DNA of 49,775 bases from Ruminococcoides sp052118065 (GCA_052118065.1 JBQKHY010000018.1:1-49775), one strand, 5' to 3'; numbered from the stretch's first letter, positions 9,169 to 16,902 are shown. Notes: a model not told the origin generated them from the sequence alone. Translations and numbers: made by a program.

Positions 9169-9948
9169 GTGAAAATAATGGATTTTATTGTTATTGAGGA
9201 CGAGAATGAAATATGCGAAGAATATAAATCCGCAGTAAAGAACTATCCGGATTTGTGCCTTATTGATACAACCGGCAGTGTGGATAAGGCGATTAATCTT
9301 GTAAATGAGTACCGACCACAGGCAATAGTATTGGATTTAGAACTTCACAAAGGAGTTGGCAATGGTATAGCCTTTCTTCAAGCCTTAAAGGAATTGGAAT
9401 TTCCGTTCAAACCTTTTATTTTAGTTGTCACAAACAACATAAGCTCAGTAACCCATAATATTGTAAGAAATCTAGGTGCAGACTTTGTAATCACAAAGAA
9501 TCAGCAGGATTACAGCGTAGATATGGTGCTTGGTTTTCTCTTCTCAATTAAGGGTATAGGTGCTACAAACGCCAAAAAGGACAATGCAGATGTAAAAGCA
9601 ACTGTCGGCGACGAATACAAAGAACGGTTAAGAAAGAAAATCACAACAGAGCTTGACCTTATTGGAGTAAGCCCTAAGTTAAAGGGCAGACAATACCTGA
9701 GGGACGCTATTGAAATCACTTGCAAAAACAAACAGACAAATATATGTGCCATAGTGGCAAGCAAATATTCCAAAACTGACGCAAGCGTTGAAAGAGCAAT
9801 GCAGAATGCCATTAATCACACCTGGCGAAACACAGACATTGAAACCCTTGAAAAAAACTACACCACCTACATAAACCCAAAGAAGGGTGTTCCAACAATT
9901 ACAGAATTTATATATTATTATGCAGATAAGGTAATGATGAATTTATAA
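9169..9948 (+). CDS. Response regulator with Spo0A-type DNA-binding domain
   Basis: The N-terminal receiver domain (about residues 1-125) shows the acidic pair in IEDENE, the phosphorylated Asp in AIVLDLELH and the Lys in FVITKNQQD. The C-terminal domain (about 155-258) matches the Spo0A effector fold: LIGVSPKLKGRQYLRDAIE, then ASKYSKTDASVERAMQNAI, which contains the recognition helix. I chose the GTG at 9169 because GAGGAG precedes it; the open frame extends upstream to 9115 without a ribosome site. A membrane histidine kinase follows at 10370, so the two probably form a two-component system. A 13-codon ORF lies between them. It is not Spo0A itself, because the receiver is atypical and the context is accessory. 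Confidence 0.9.
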   Translation: MKIMDFIVIEDENEICEEYKSAVKNYPDLCLIDTTGSVDKAINLVNEYRPQAIVLDLELHKGVGNGIAFLQALKELEFPFKPFILVVTNNISSVTHNIVRNLGADFVITKNQQDYSVDMVLGFLFSIKGIGATNAKKDNADVKATVGDEYKERLRKKITTELDLIGVSPKLKGRQYLRDAIEITCKNKQTNICAIVASKYSKTDASVERAMQNAINHTWRNTDIETLEKNYTTYINPKKGVPTITEFIYYYADKVMMNL

Positions 9949-10139
9949 AAAAGGTGCCCGGCATTAGCTGATACTAATACCTGATAAAAAGTAGACTTAT
10001 ATTTGCGAGGATAATTTTCAGAGGACAAGGCAGAGGACGCCGTAAGGCTGACGCCTTGCAAGGACGACAACGCTGTACTCTGGAAATTAGACCGCAAAGA
10101 TTGCTGTTTTTTATCAGGTATTAGTATTAGGCACCTTTT
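9947..10139. mobile_element. MITE-like long palindrome
   Basis: The ends AAAAGGTGCC and GGCACCTTTT are inverted. Inside them ATACTAATACCTGATAAAAA is repeated in inverted form, with one 10-12 base bulge on the left arm. Pairing continues inwards (TTTGCGAGG..AATTTTCAGAG with CTCTGGAAATT..CCGCAAA). Almost the whole 190 bp can fold into one hairpin around a GC-richer loop. No ORF is credible. It fits a miniature inverted-repeat element or a structured RNA at the 3' end of the response-regulator gene, where it could also act as a terminator. Confidence 0.65.
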
Positions 10140-10182
10140 CTGCATATTCCAACAAAAAGCAACTACTTATTCTAATCAGAAA

Positions 10183-10251
10183 AATCCCACATAAATGATA
10201 CCTTTGAATTGTAAAAAAACAATTTAAAGGAGGGTTCGTTTATGTGGGATT
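10183..10251 (+). promoter_or_regulatory. Stem-loop enclosing the RBS and start codon of a 13-codon ORF
   Basis: AATCCCACATAAA (10183-10195) is perfectly complementary to TTTATGTGGGATT (10239-10251), which contains the ATG. Inside it, CCTTTgAATTG pairs with CAATTtAAAGG (10201-10230), which holds part of the AAAGGAGGG ribosome site. Folded, the transcript would hide both signals. It could be a translational switch, a thermosensor or a gate on a toxic peptide. Confidence 0.65.
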
Positions 10252-10283
10252 ATTTTCTTAGATTAATCAGGAAATATCTGTAA
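10242..10283 (+). CDS. 13-residue peptide ORF (MWDYFLRLIRKYL)
   Basis: ATG with an excellent AAAGGAGGG site 5-8 bases upstream, 13 codons, TAA at 10281-10283, and a strong terminator 10 bases later. The peptide is amphipathic: aromatic and aliphatic residues alternate with Asp, Arg, Arg and Lys. It sits alone in a short transcription unit between a response regulator and a sensor kinase. It could be a signal peptide of the two-component system, a small membrane-active peptide or a leader peptide. No family is recognised. Its own coding sequence forms the right arm of the hairpin that hides its start. Confidence 0.5.
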   Translation: MWDYFLRLIRKYL

Positions 10284-10293
10284 TACTGAAAAG

Positions 10294-10317
10294 GGATTGC
10301 TTAGCAATCCTTTTTTT
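10294..10317 (+). terminator. Rho-independent terminator after the 13-codon ORF
   Basis: GGATTGC-TTA-GCAATCC followed by seven T. This is a compact, strong terminator separating the small peptide unit from the kinase gene. A second perfect hairpin, ATAATAGT/ACTATTAT, lies at 10321-10342. Confidence 0.85.
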
Positions 10318-10369
10318 ATTATAATAGTAATAAAACTATTATAATAGGGCGAAAGGTTAATAATATCTA

Positions 10370-11833
10370 ATGTCATTCCTATCAACATACTATTTGCAAT
10401 ACATAGAATATTCATTTGTATATCTATCGATTATTTTTTCAAGTATTTTTATTTTCGCAAAGATCATAAATAATAGAATCTCCAAATCAAGATTATTTAT
10501 ACTATTCTTATTATCTATATTGGTAAATACAATTACAACCATCACTAAGAACAATTCACCTAGTATTTCGAACATTGTTTTAGTATTTTTCACTTTTGTA
10601 TTATTGGCTATAACTGAAGTCAAGCCAAGAATTAGCTCTTTACCGATAATTATCATCTCTGTAGGCATAACATATTTAGCGAGGACTATTAGTATATTTT
10701 TTGTTAGCCTTATATTTTCTGCATTAGGCTATCAAATAACAGGTATTTTAATAACTATTTGCATACTAATAGTACATCTGTCCTTGATACTTTTATTAAT
10801 GCATTTACGCAGACTTAAAAATGGTTTATCGTTCTTCTACAATAAAGATAACTTAGGAATAGGATTAATTATATCTGGTTTCATTATAACTGCAGTGTTT
10901 TTAAGCAATCAGATATACATCACAAATAATATCCTCACAATATTAATGATCGGCTCTTTTATTTCATCCATCGGTCTATTCCTATGGATTCGCAAAAGCA
11001 TAACCGAACACTACCGAAAAAATCTCCAAGCAAAGGCTGACGAGCATTATCAAAACACACTTGCGGAAAAAGAACAACAAATTGAACAGCTGAACAACTC
11101 AAACGCTTTTCTCTCCAAAATTGTACACAGGGACAATCACATTATGACTTCCCTGCAACACACAATTACAAAGTACAAAGATTGCGACAATCCGTCTGAA
11201 AAAGAAAAACTTATGAACGAAATTCTAACCCTTGCACAGGAACGCAGTGACCTTATTGTTAAAGAACAAAACAACACAAAAGTCCTCCCTACAACGGGAA
11301 TATCCTTGATTGACGGTGCTTTAAGTAATATGTACATTAAGGCAACTGCCCATAACATAGATTTCAACCTAATCATAAATCAAGATATACATTACCTTAT
11401 AAACAATCTAATTACCCAAACAGATTTAGAAACCCTGCTATGCGACCATATTAAGGATGCAATTATCGCAATCAACTCAGGCGAGGTTATTAAGGGTAAA
11501 ATTCTGGTTACCATTACGATGAATGATGACATTTACGAAATCTCTATTAAGGATAATGGAGTAGATTTTGAAGTCGATACCCTTGCAAAATTAGGTTTAG
11601 AAAGGGTTACAACTCACAAGGACATAGGCGGTAGCGGTATTGGATTTATGACTACCTTTGAAACATTGAAAAGGTCTAATGCCAGCATTATAATCACAGA
11701 GCACAAAACAAAAACACCTTTCTCAAAATCCATTACATTCCGCTTTGACGGCCTTAACGCCTTTATAATCAACTCTTATAGAGCAGATTTGCTAAAACAA
11801 TTAATTAACCGTAACGATATAATCATTATGTAA
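10370..11833 (+). CDS. Membrane sensor histidine kinase (AgrC-like, GHKL ATPase)
   Basis: 487 residues. The N-terminal ~220 residues carry about six hydrophobic segments, a coiled-coil-like stretch follows (around AEKEQQIEQLNNSNAFLSKI), and then the phosphoacceptor region HRDNHIMTSLQH. The GHKL ATPase domain shows a modified N-box (LLCDHIKDAIIAIN, with Asp where Asn is usual), the G1 box in IKDNGVDF and the G2 box in IGGSGIGFMTT. It probably senses an extracellular ligand and phosphorylates the response regulator encoded at 9169. The ATG at 10370 has GAAAGG about 13 bases upstream. The altered N-box may reduce ATP binding. Another peptide-sensing role linked to the 13-codon ORF is only a guess. 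Confidence 0.87.
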   Translation: MSFLSTYYLQYIEYSFVYLSIIFSSIFIFAKIINNRISKSRLFILFLLSILVNTITTITKNNSPSISNIVLVFFTFVLLAITEVKPRISSLPIIIISVGITYLARTISIFFVSLIFSALGYQITGILITICILIVHLSLILLLMHLRRLKNGLSFFYNKDNLGIGLIISGFIITAVFLSNQIYITNNILTILMIGSFISSIGLFLWIRKSITEHYRKNLQAKADEHYQNTLAEKEQQIEQLNNSNAFLSKIVHRDNHIMTSLQHTITKYKDCDNPSEKEKLMNEILTLAQERSDLIVKEQNNTKVLPTTGISLIDGALSNMYIKATAHNIDFNLIINQDIHYLINNLITQTDLETLLCDHIKDAIIAINSGEVIKGKILVTITMNDDIYEISIKDNGVDFEVDTLAKLGLERVTTHKDIGGSGIGFMTTFETLKRSNASIIITEHKTKTPFSKSITFRFDGLNAFIINSYRADLLKQLINRNDIIIM

Positions 11834-11858
11834 AACAGAATATTTCAGATAAAAATCT

Positions 11859-11892
11859 GGCCATAACCCAAAGTTAGTTTTAGGTTATGGTC
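11859..11892 (+). terminator. Likely terminator of the kinase gene
   Basis: GGCCATAACC pairs with GGTTATGGTC around a 14-base loop, followed by a modest T-rich stretch. It is 25 bases after the kinase stop. Confidence 0.5.
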
Positions 11893-11915
11893 ATTTCATT
11901 TTGTATAAGCATATA

Positions 11916-11948
11916 TTCACAAAATATAAACTGTTCACAATTCTGTAT
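11916..11948. repeat. Tandem TTCACAA repeats, inverted copy 3 of the shared motif
   Basis: TTCACAA occurs at 11916-11922 and 11934-11940, 18 bp apart. The second lies in TGTTCACAATTCTGTAT (11932-11948). That sequence is the reverse complement of the motif copies at 300-326 and 8484-8510 with few differences. It is upstream of the three-gene operon and is a candidate activator site. Confidence 0.45.
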
Positions 11949-12079
11949 TAAAAAATTGGTGTATTTTCTACTAATAATGATGCAAAAAATCTGCAAATTG
12001 CAATATGTAAATTTATGTCACAAAATGATAAAATATATTTATCAAAGTAACAAATTATAATATTTTGCGAGGTGCTATT

Positions 12080-12940
12080 ATGACAATTAACGAATATTTA
12101 GAAAATGTTTTTTGCGATTTCAAAAAATTAGTTGAACATTCCCAAGATATATGTTCTCTAAAAGGGTTAACATTTGAGAGGGGGATTATTCCAGATTATA
12201 CTGATGAAAAAGTTCAACTTTTATATATACTGAGATATACTTTTGCCTATGCATATGAATACAGGGAAATGTATAAAGAAATATTGAATCAATTTGACAA
12301 TACTGAATCACTAAATGTAACTTCATTTGGTTGTGGTCCAATGACGGACTATTGGTCATTGAATGAAGCATGCAAAACTTCCAGTAGACGCTTTAGCTAC
12401 ACAGGTGTAGACATAATTGATTGGTCGCATAAATTTAAGCAGTGCCCTCCTAATGGATATGGATTTATTAATAAAGATGTGGTAAAATATTTAGAAGATA
12501 ATAATACAATTAGTTCAAATGTACTTTTCTTCCCAAAATCAATAGGTGAATTTTCTGATGATGATTTTTCATTGATATGTGACAACCTATCAACAGCTAT
12601 ATTTCTTCAAGATAAAATAGCAATCGGTGTATCTCTTAGAAATGAAAGTTATCATAATAAGATAGATACAGATAGGATAAATAGACTCGTTGCATCTATT
12701 TGTAAAAATGATTTTAAGATTACTAAAAACGATCCTACTTCCTATAGTGACTCTACTGCAATAATTTCTTGCGATGGTTCTTTTAAATATCCAGATGATT
12801 CTAAATACTATATTGCAAATTTACAAGATAAATGCAAAAATCATGAAATATGCGAGAATAACTGCTCGAGTAGACTAAACAGGCAACCGATGTTATACAT
12901 AACAAATATTAACTATAAAATAATCTTACTTGAGAGGTAA
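12080..12940 (+). CDS. SAM-dependent methyltransferase-like protein
   Basis: 286 residues. The centre shows a class I Rossmann pattern: SFGCGPMTDYWSL as the glycine-rich motif I, an acidic residue after the next strand in YTGVDIIDWSHKF, and NVLFFPKSIGEF where motif IV would be. A cysteine-containing tail (KCKNHEICENNCSS) may bind metal. I chose the ATG at 12080 because GAGGTG precedes it; the open frame extends to a TTG at 12065. The substrate is unknown. It is the first gene of a tight operon with a DUF1848 protein and an HD hydrolase, whose start codons follow 4 and 21 bases after the preceding stops. A catalytically altered methyltransferase acting as a sensor is also possible. Confidence 0.65.
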   Translation: MTINEYLENVFCDFKKLVEHSQDICSLKGLTFERGIIPDYTDEKVQLLYILRYTFAYAYEYREMYKEILNQFDNTESLNVTSFGCGPMTDYWSLNEACKTSSRRFSYTGVDIIDWSHKFKQCPPNGYGFINKDVVKYLEDNNTISSNVLFFPKSIGEFSDDDFSLICDNLSTAIFLQDKIAIGVSLRNESYHNKIDTDRINRLVASICKNDFKITKNDPTSYSDSTAIISCDGSFKYPDDSKYYIANLQDKCKNHEICENNCSSRLNRQPMLYITNINYKIILLER

Positions 12941-12944
12941 TATA

Positions 12945-13892
12945 ATGATTATTAGCGCAAGCAGGAGAACTGATATTCCGAATTATTTTTCAGAATGGTT
13001 TTACAACAGAATAAAAGAGGGATTTCTATATGTCAGGAATCCTATGAATGCACATCAAATCAGTAAAATTCCCCTTTCTCCTGACATTGTAGACTGCATT
13101 GTATTTTGGACAAAAAATCCAGAGGCAATGATTGACAAATTAGATTTACTAAAAGATTATAAGTATTATTTTCAGTTTTCACTAACAGGATATGGAACGG
13201 ACATTGAAAAGAACATACCAAATAAAAAGGAAAAAATTATCCCTACTTTCAAAAAGTTATCACAAAAAATAGGAGGTGATAAAGTTATATGGAGGTATGA
13301 TCCTATACTTTTCAATAACAGATATGACCAAGACTATCATATTAGAGCATTTGAAAGCATTGCAAAAAAATTAAGTGGATATACAGAAAAGTGTGTTATC
13401 AGCTTTGTAGATATATATGCAAAAAATAAAAAAAATATGGAAAAAACAAACACGCATATGTTAGAAAGAGATTCACTTTACAAATTCTGTGGTGAGCTAA
13501 AAGATATTACAAAATCGTACAATATGGAAATAGCCACCTGTGCAGAAGAAATTGAATTATCATCATTAGGAATACAGCATAATTGTTGCATAGATAAAAA
13601 CCTAATTGAAAAAATCACAGGATATAAAATAGAATTATCTAAGGATAAAAACCAGCGCAAAGAATGTGGATGTATTGAAAGCATAGACATTGGAACATAT
13701 AACACTTGTATGAATATGTGTGCGTACTGTTATGCAAACTACAGTGTTGAGAGTGTAAAAAACAACACAGAAAAGTATGACCCTAACTCCCCTCTACTAT
13801 GCGGAAAACTTGGGGTTGATGATAAAATTACTGAAAGAAAAGTTAAATCATATAAGAAACGCTTTGAACAAATGGATTTATGGAATTTGTAA
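12945..13892 (+). CDS. DUF1848 family Fe-S protein
   Basis: 315 residues. The start MIISASRRTDIPNYFSEWF is the hallmark of DUF1848, and the chosen ATG has GAGAGG at 12932-12937, overlapping the end of the upstream gene. A TIM-barrel-like body follows (VDCIVFWTKNP, KVIWRYDPILF). The C-terminal cysteines CGC, then CMNMCAYCYA, look like an iron-sulphur site related to radical-SAM enzymes. No member of known function comes to mind. The sequence supports a redox or radical enzyme working on a small or nucleic-acid substrate. Its tight coupling to the methyltransferase-like and dGTPase-like genes suggests one pathway. Confidence 0.85.
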   Translation: MIISASRRTDIPNYFSEWFYNRIKEGFLYVRNPMNAHQISKIPLSPDIVDCIVFWTKNPEAMIDKLDLLKDYKYYFQFSLTGYGTDIEKNIPNKKEKIIPTFKKLSQKIGGDKVIWRYDPILFNNRYDQDYHIRAFESIAKKLSGYTEKCVISFVDIYAKNKKNMEKTNTHMLERDSLYKFCGELKDITKSYNMEIATCAEEIELSSLGIQHNCCIDKNLIEKITGYKIELSKDKNQRKECGCIESIDIGTYNTCMNMCAYCYANYSVESVKNNTEKYDPNSPLLCGKLGVDDKITERKVKSYKKRFEQMDLWNL

Positions 13893-13913
13893 GAAGTTTA
13901 GAGGGGTATATAA

Positions 13914-15125
13914 ATGAACAAATTAAGATATCATAGCTTAAGCAAGGAAATTCAAGAACAAATCGTATATAATCAAAAAAATGGATGGAAAAATCCCTAC
14001 CGTTTTGACAGTTCAAATTATCTAAGACGAGATGAAACACACGATAAGCCAAGCTTATGGAGACCAACCTTCATCCGAGATTGCGAAAAAATTCTCCATC
14101 TCCCTCTCTATAATCGGTACTCTGATAAAACACAGGTCTTTTCATTTTATAGCAATGACGACCTATCAAGACGAGGACTGCATGTTCAACTTGTATCAAG
14201 AATTGCAAGAAATATAGGGAGAGTTTTGGGACTAAACTTAGACTTAATAGAAGCAATTGCCTTAGGTCACGATATTGGCCACACTCCGTTTGGACATGCC
14301 GGTGAAAGATTTTTAAATGAAATATATTTTCAAGAAACCGGTAGATACTTTAACCATAATGTTCATAGTGTGAGAGTGCTTGATAAAATGTTTGTGCGAA
14401 ACTGCACATTACAAACCCTTGACGGAATCCTATGTCATAACGGTGAATTTGAACTACAAGAGTATAGACCTTGTATAGGTAAGACTTTTGATAATTATGA
14501 TTCCGAGGTTGAGGACTGTTACATACAAGGTGAGCCCGCAATCAAAAAACTTGTTCCATGCACCATTGAAGGATGTGTTGTCCGTATTAGCGATATGATA
14601 GCCTATATAGGAAAAGACAGACAAGATGCGAGAAAAGCCAGAATTATTGATAAGGATTATAAGTTTTCCGAAAACAACATAGGTGCTGAAAATGCGCCGA
14701 TGATTAATAATATGATAGTAGATATTATCGAAAATAGCTACGGGAAGGATTATATCCAATTAAGTGAAAATGCATACAATGATCTAAAATCTGCAAAACA
14801 AGAGAACTTCAATGTAATATACAAAAACGAAAATATCGATTGTCAATATAATGAAACTATTAAACCAATGTTTAATGAACTATATTTTAAATTACTACTA
14901 GATTTAAAAAAGCAAGATACACAATCTTGGATATACAAACACCACATTGAATTTATGAACACACAACGCAGATTTTATAACGGCGGAGACTATACCGATG
15001 AAGAAGATAATCAAATAGTTGTAGATTTCATTGCAAGTATGACTGACGATTATTTTATACAACTTCACAAACTCCTATTCCCAAATAGTAAATATAAAAT
15101 ATGTTATCACACATATTTTGAATAA
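13914..15125 (+). CDS. dGTPase-like HD-domain triphosphohydrolase
   Basis: 403 residues. The dNTP triphosphohydrolase signature is clear: RYSDKTQVFSF, then RRGLHVQLVSRIARNIG with the first metal His, and ALGHDIGHTPFGHAGE with the HD pair. A later Asp in VVRISDMIAYIGKD completes the metal site. Members split dNTPs, typically dGTP, into nucleoside and tripolyphosphate. Related enzymes are known to starve phages of nucleotides, so a defence role is plausible here. It is the third gene of the operon, with no terminator before it. The C-terminal ~150 residues are variable and may provide regulation or specificity. A housekeeping dGTPase is less likely given the neighbours. Confidence 0.88.
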   Translation: MNKLRYHSLSKEIQEQIVYNQKNGWKNPYRFDSSNYLRRDETHDKPSLWRPTFIRDCEKILHLPLYNRYSDKTQVFSFYSNDDLSRRGLHVQLVSRIARNIGRVLGLNLDLIEAIALGHDIGHTPFGHAGERFLNEIYFQETGRYFNHNVHSVRVLDKMFVRNCTLQTLDGILCHNGEFELQEYRPCIGKTFDNYDSEVEDCYIQGEPAIKKLVPCTIEGCVVRISDMIAYIGKDRQDARKARIIDKDYKFSENNIGAENAPMINNMIVDIIENSYGKDYIQLSENAYNDLKSAKQENFNVIYKNENIDCQYNETIKPMFNELYFKLLLDLKKQDTQSWIYKHHIEFMNTQRRFYNGGDYTDEEDNQIVVDFIASMTDDYFIQLHKLLFPNSKYKICYHTYFE

Positions 15126-15165
15126 ACCAACAACCACATAACCACCAAACTAACATAAAAATATT

Positions 15166-15927
15166 CTATCTTCCAAACATCCAATAAACGAGCTTGAAAT
15201 TTGCAACACTTCTGTTTTCAGAAAAAGATTGAGGATTCTTCTCTTTGGAAATCTCAGTTGTGGTAGCTTCTGCCAACATATTTAGTACCAACTCAAGGGT
15301 ACTCATATTATCTCTCAGGTTTTCCTTTTTCAATCCTTTGAGATTTTTATACTGCCGGGTTGTCATTCCTGACCACGCTTTTGTGATTTCATCAGTCAGA
15401 ATTGCATATTCTACACCCTGCTTTACACCACGAGAATCCCATTCATCAGTAAGCTCTTTTCTCACCTGTATAGCCTGAAGTCTTTGATTTATCCACTCTC
15501 TGGTATATCCTTTTTTCAGATATGTTTCAAGGGCTCGTTCTATGGTGAGTTCAGGGTCTATGGTTTCATCTATTCTCTCACGCCCTACTTCTGCAAGCCA
15601 CATTTTAAAAGGTTCGGCTTTTGGCGATGGGATTGATTGTATTATTCTCAAAAGCTGTTCTGTATTGGCAACATCCGTCCTGTAATTTTTACCATCCTTA
15701 GGAGATGGCATTTTCAGTTGGTGACAACTTGACACCAACTCACTGCCTTCGTCCTTTAAGCGTTGTTTTAGCTTATTCCAATATTTACGAGCAATATCGT
15801 AACTTGGTTGATCGGTTAATATTTGAACAACATCAACTATAGAAAAATACCATTCTTCCTCCGACTCATTCCACGCAGTACGAATCTTTTTATCTTCAAA
15901 AATTTGTATTTTATTTTCTTCACTCAT
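15166..15927 (-). CDS. BRO/phage antirepressor-like protein, truncated at the C-terminus
   Basis: 253 residues. The N-terminal BRO domain (EEEWYFSIVDVVQILTDQPS) and the following conserved region (PFKMWLAEVGRERIDE, then YTREWINQRLQ) match bacterial BRO-family DNA-damage/antirepressor-like proteins. Family members usually end in a glycine-rich stretch after a motif like SFSENRSVA. Here the frame switches at that point to NFKLVYWMFGR and stops, so the last ~20 residues are missing. The break lies about 40 bp from the end of the three-gene operon, which suggests that insertion of foreign DNA removed the tail. GGTGA precedes the ATG. The protein may still fold. Confidence 0.8.
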   Translation of the reverse strand: MSEENKIQIFEDKKIRTAWNESEEEWYFSIVDVVQILTDQPSYDIARKYWNKLKQRLKDEGSELVSSCHQLKMPSPKDGKNYRTDVANTEQLLRIIQSIPSPKAEPFKMWLAEVGRERIDETIDPELTIERALETYLKKGYTREWINQRLQAIQVRKELTDEWDSRGVKQGVEYAILTDEITKAWSGMTTRQYKNLKGLKKENLRDNMSTLELVLNMLAEATTTEISKEKNPQSFSENRSVANFKLVYWMFGR

Positions 15928-15995
15928 ATATGTTCACCAACTTCTAACTAAAAATATTATAGCAGACTGAATTTGTAAATTCAATCTATTAGGCT

Positions 15996-16136
15996 TTATA
16001 GAGATAAGAATTGCTCATAATTAAGGTTAAAGACAATCTCCAATTCATAACCGCGTGATACTTTCACTTCTTTGATAAGCTGGCAGGCTATCATTTTCTT
16101 CTGCTCCATTGTTGAGTTGTCAAATTCGTCTGCCCA
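15996..16136 (-). pseudogene. C-terminal remnant of a large serine recombinase
   Basis: 46 codons read WADEFDNSTMEQKK, then LIKEVKVSRGYELEIVFNL and EQFLSL. This is the usual end of the large serine recombinases that integrate Firmicute ICEs. Upstream, the frame meets a stop (16137-16139) and no other recombinase sequence follows. The catalytic domain is gone, so this is a scar of the integrase of the neighbouring element. Confidence 0.8.
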
Positions 16137-16210
16137 TCAGCTTTTGCCGCTGCATTGCACAGGCACATAACGCAAACGCCGATAAAAGCACCGACAAAAA
16201 GACCAATCAT
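16091..16210 (-). CDS. Small membrane protein, DUF3789-like
   Basis: 39 residues: MIGLFVGAFIGVCVMCLCNA is one transmembrane segment, followed by AAKADG and a tail read in the alternate frame of the recombinase remnant. Short proteins of this pattern (DUF3789) are common in conjugative elements next to the integration module. TAAGGA lies before the ATG at 16210. The C-terminal dozen residues probably result from fusion to recombinase sequence. Confidence 0.6.
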   Translation of the reverse strand: MIGLFVGAFIGVCVMCLCNAAAKADGQTNLTTQQWSRRK

Positions 16211-16257
16211 AAATCCTTACATTTTAACACCTACTTTCTCATCATTTATCTTCTACA

Positions 16258-16295
16258 CCGACAGCAGAAATAAACATAATGCTTTCTGCTGTCGG
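16258..16295. repeat. Perfect 13-bp hairpin upstream of the DUF3789-like ORF
   Basis: CCGACAGCAGAAA pairs perfectly with TTTCTGCTGTCGG around a 12-base loop. There is no T-tract on either side, so it is more likely a regulatory structure or operator than a terminator. Confidence 0.55.
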
Positions 16296-16416
16296 GATAA
16301 TATCAATCGTTTGTGGATAGCTCTAATTTTCACGCTATCCTATTGTCGCTATTTATCCTCGATGCCCTGCGACAAGGAACACATCGGACGGTCATGCATT
16401 TGACTCCATTGGAATT

Positions 16417-16530
16417 TCACCACCGTGAGGATCTCCCACAGCCGTCCTCATTGCTTGCGACGGTTTTATCTCGCTCGAGCTGTGACTGGACGGAAGTATC
16501 ATTATCCCCTCTGCCTGTCATCGCTGTCAT
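16417..16530 (-). CDS. Possible 37-residue ORF, unrecognised
   Basis: The ATG at 16530 is preceded by GAAAGG at a good distance. The peptide begins MTAMTGRGDNDTSVQS and is hydrophilic. The surrounding 16300-16620 is clearly GC-richer than its neighbours. No family is recognised, and it may be a fragment. Evidence is limited to the ribosome site and base composition. Confidence 0.3.
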   Translation of the reverse strand: MTAMTGRGDNDTSVQSQLERDKTVASNEDGCGRSSRW

Positions 16531-16637
16531 TGAATTTGCCTTTCAATGTCTGAGTCCTGAAGACCTGTTAAGGTGTTCGCTCATGTGGCTCGTCCGTTCC
16601 GAACAGCAGAAGGAAAGTATCTGATGTGCTGATATAT

Positions 16638-16800
16638 AAGGAACCTCTGACTAAATCACTTCACGCAGCTTGTCTGCATATTTTCCGCCGCCTTGCCCAA
16701 AAAATTCTCGCAATACGTCAGTATTCCTGCGGTATTTTGAACAAGTCGACAAAAAATCTGACTAACCAATCTGTGCAAAGGATTTAGTCAGAGTTTCCTT
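16638..16800. mobile_element. MITE-like element with 20-bp terminal inverted repeats
   Basis: AAGGAACCTCTGACTAAATC (16638-16657) is the inverted repeat of 16781-16800 with 19 of 20 bases matching. The 163-bp element has no ORF. A second copy of TCTGACTAA lies just inside the right end (around 16767). This fits a non-autonomous miniature transposable element. A transposase and target duplication are not evident. Confidence 0.7.
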
Positions 16801-16902
16801 TATCTTCAAAGAGCAATGCCTGTTCTCAGAAAGAGAAACAGGCGAAAGAGAATTAACCCTTTCACCTGTTTCCTCACTTAAAAGCTAAAACACACCCCTA
16901 AT
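16801..16902. other. Short intergenic region before the sigma-factor gene end
   Basis: With the MITE and the stretch after 16530, this makes up a gene-free region of roughly 370 bases. It contains a hairpin GCCTGTTCTC/GAGAAACAGGC around 16817-16843, possibly the terminator region of the sigma factor gene. Nothing else is seen. Confidence 0.4.

Noticed and set aside
9510..9812. Minus-strand open frame inside the response-regulator gene
   Set aside because: It is the shadow of the well-supported Spo0A-type gene.
12056..12061. TATAAT as the -10 of the three-gene operon
   Set aside because: It is only 19 bases from the ATG, so the transcript would start at the ribosome site. No convincing promoter was assigned.
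16313..16624. Plus-strand 103-residue open frame
   Set aside because: No domain and no ribosome site. The better-supported ORF is the short one on the minus strand in the same GC-rich block.
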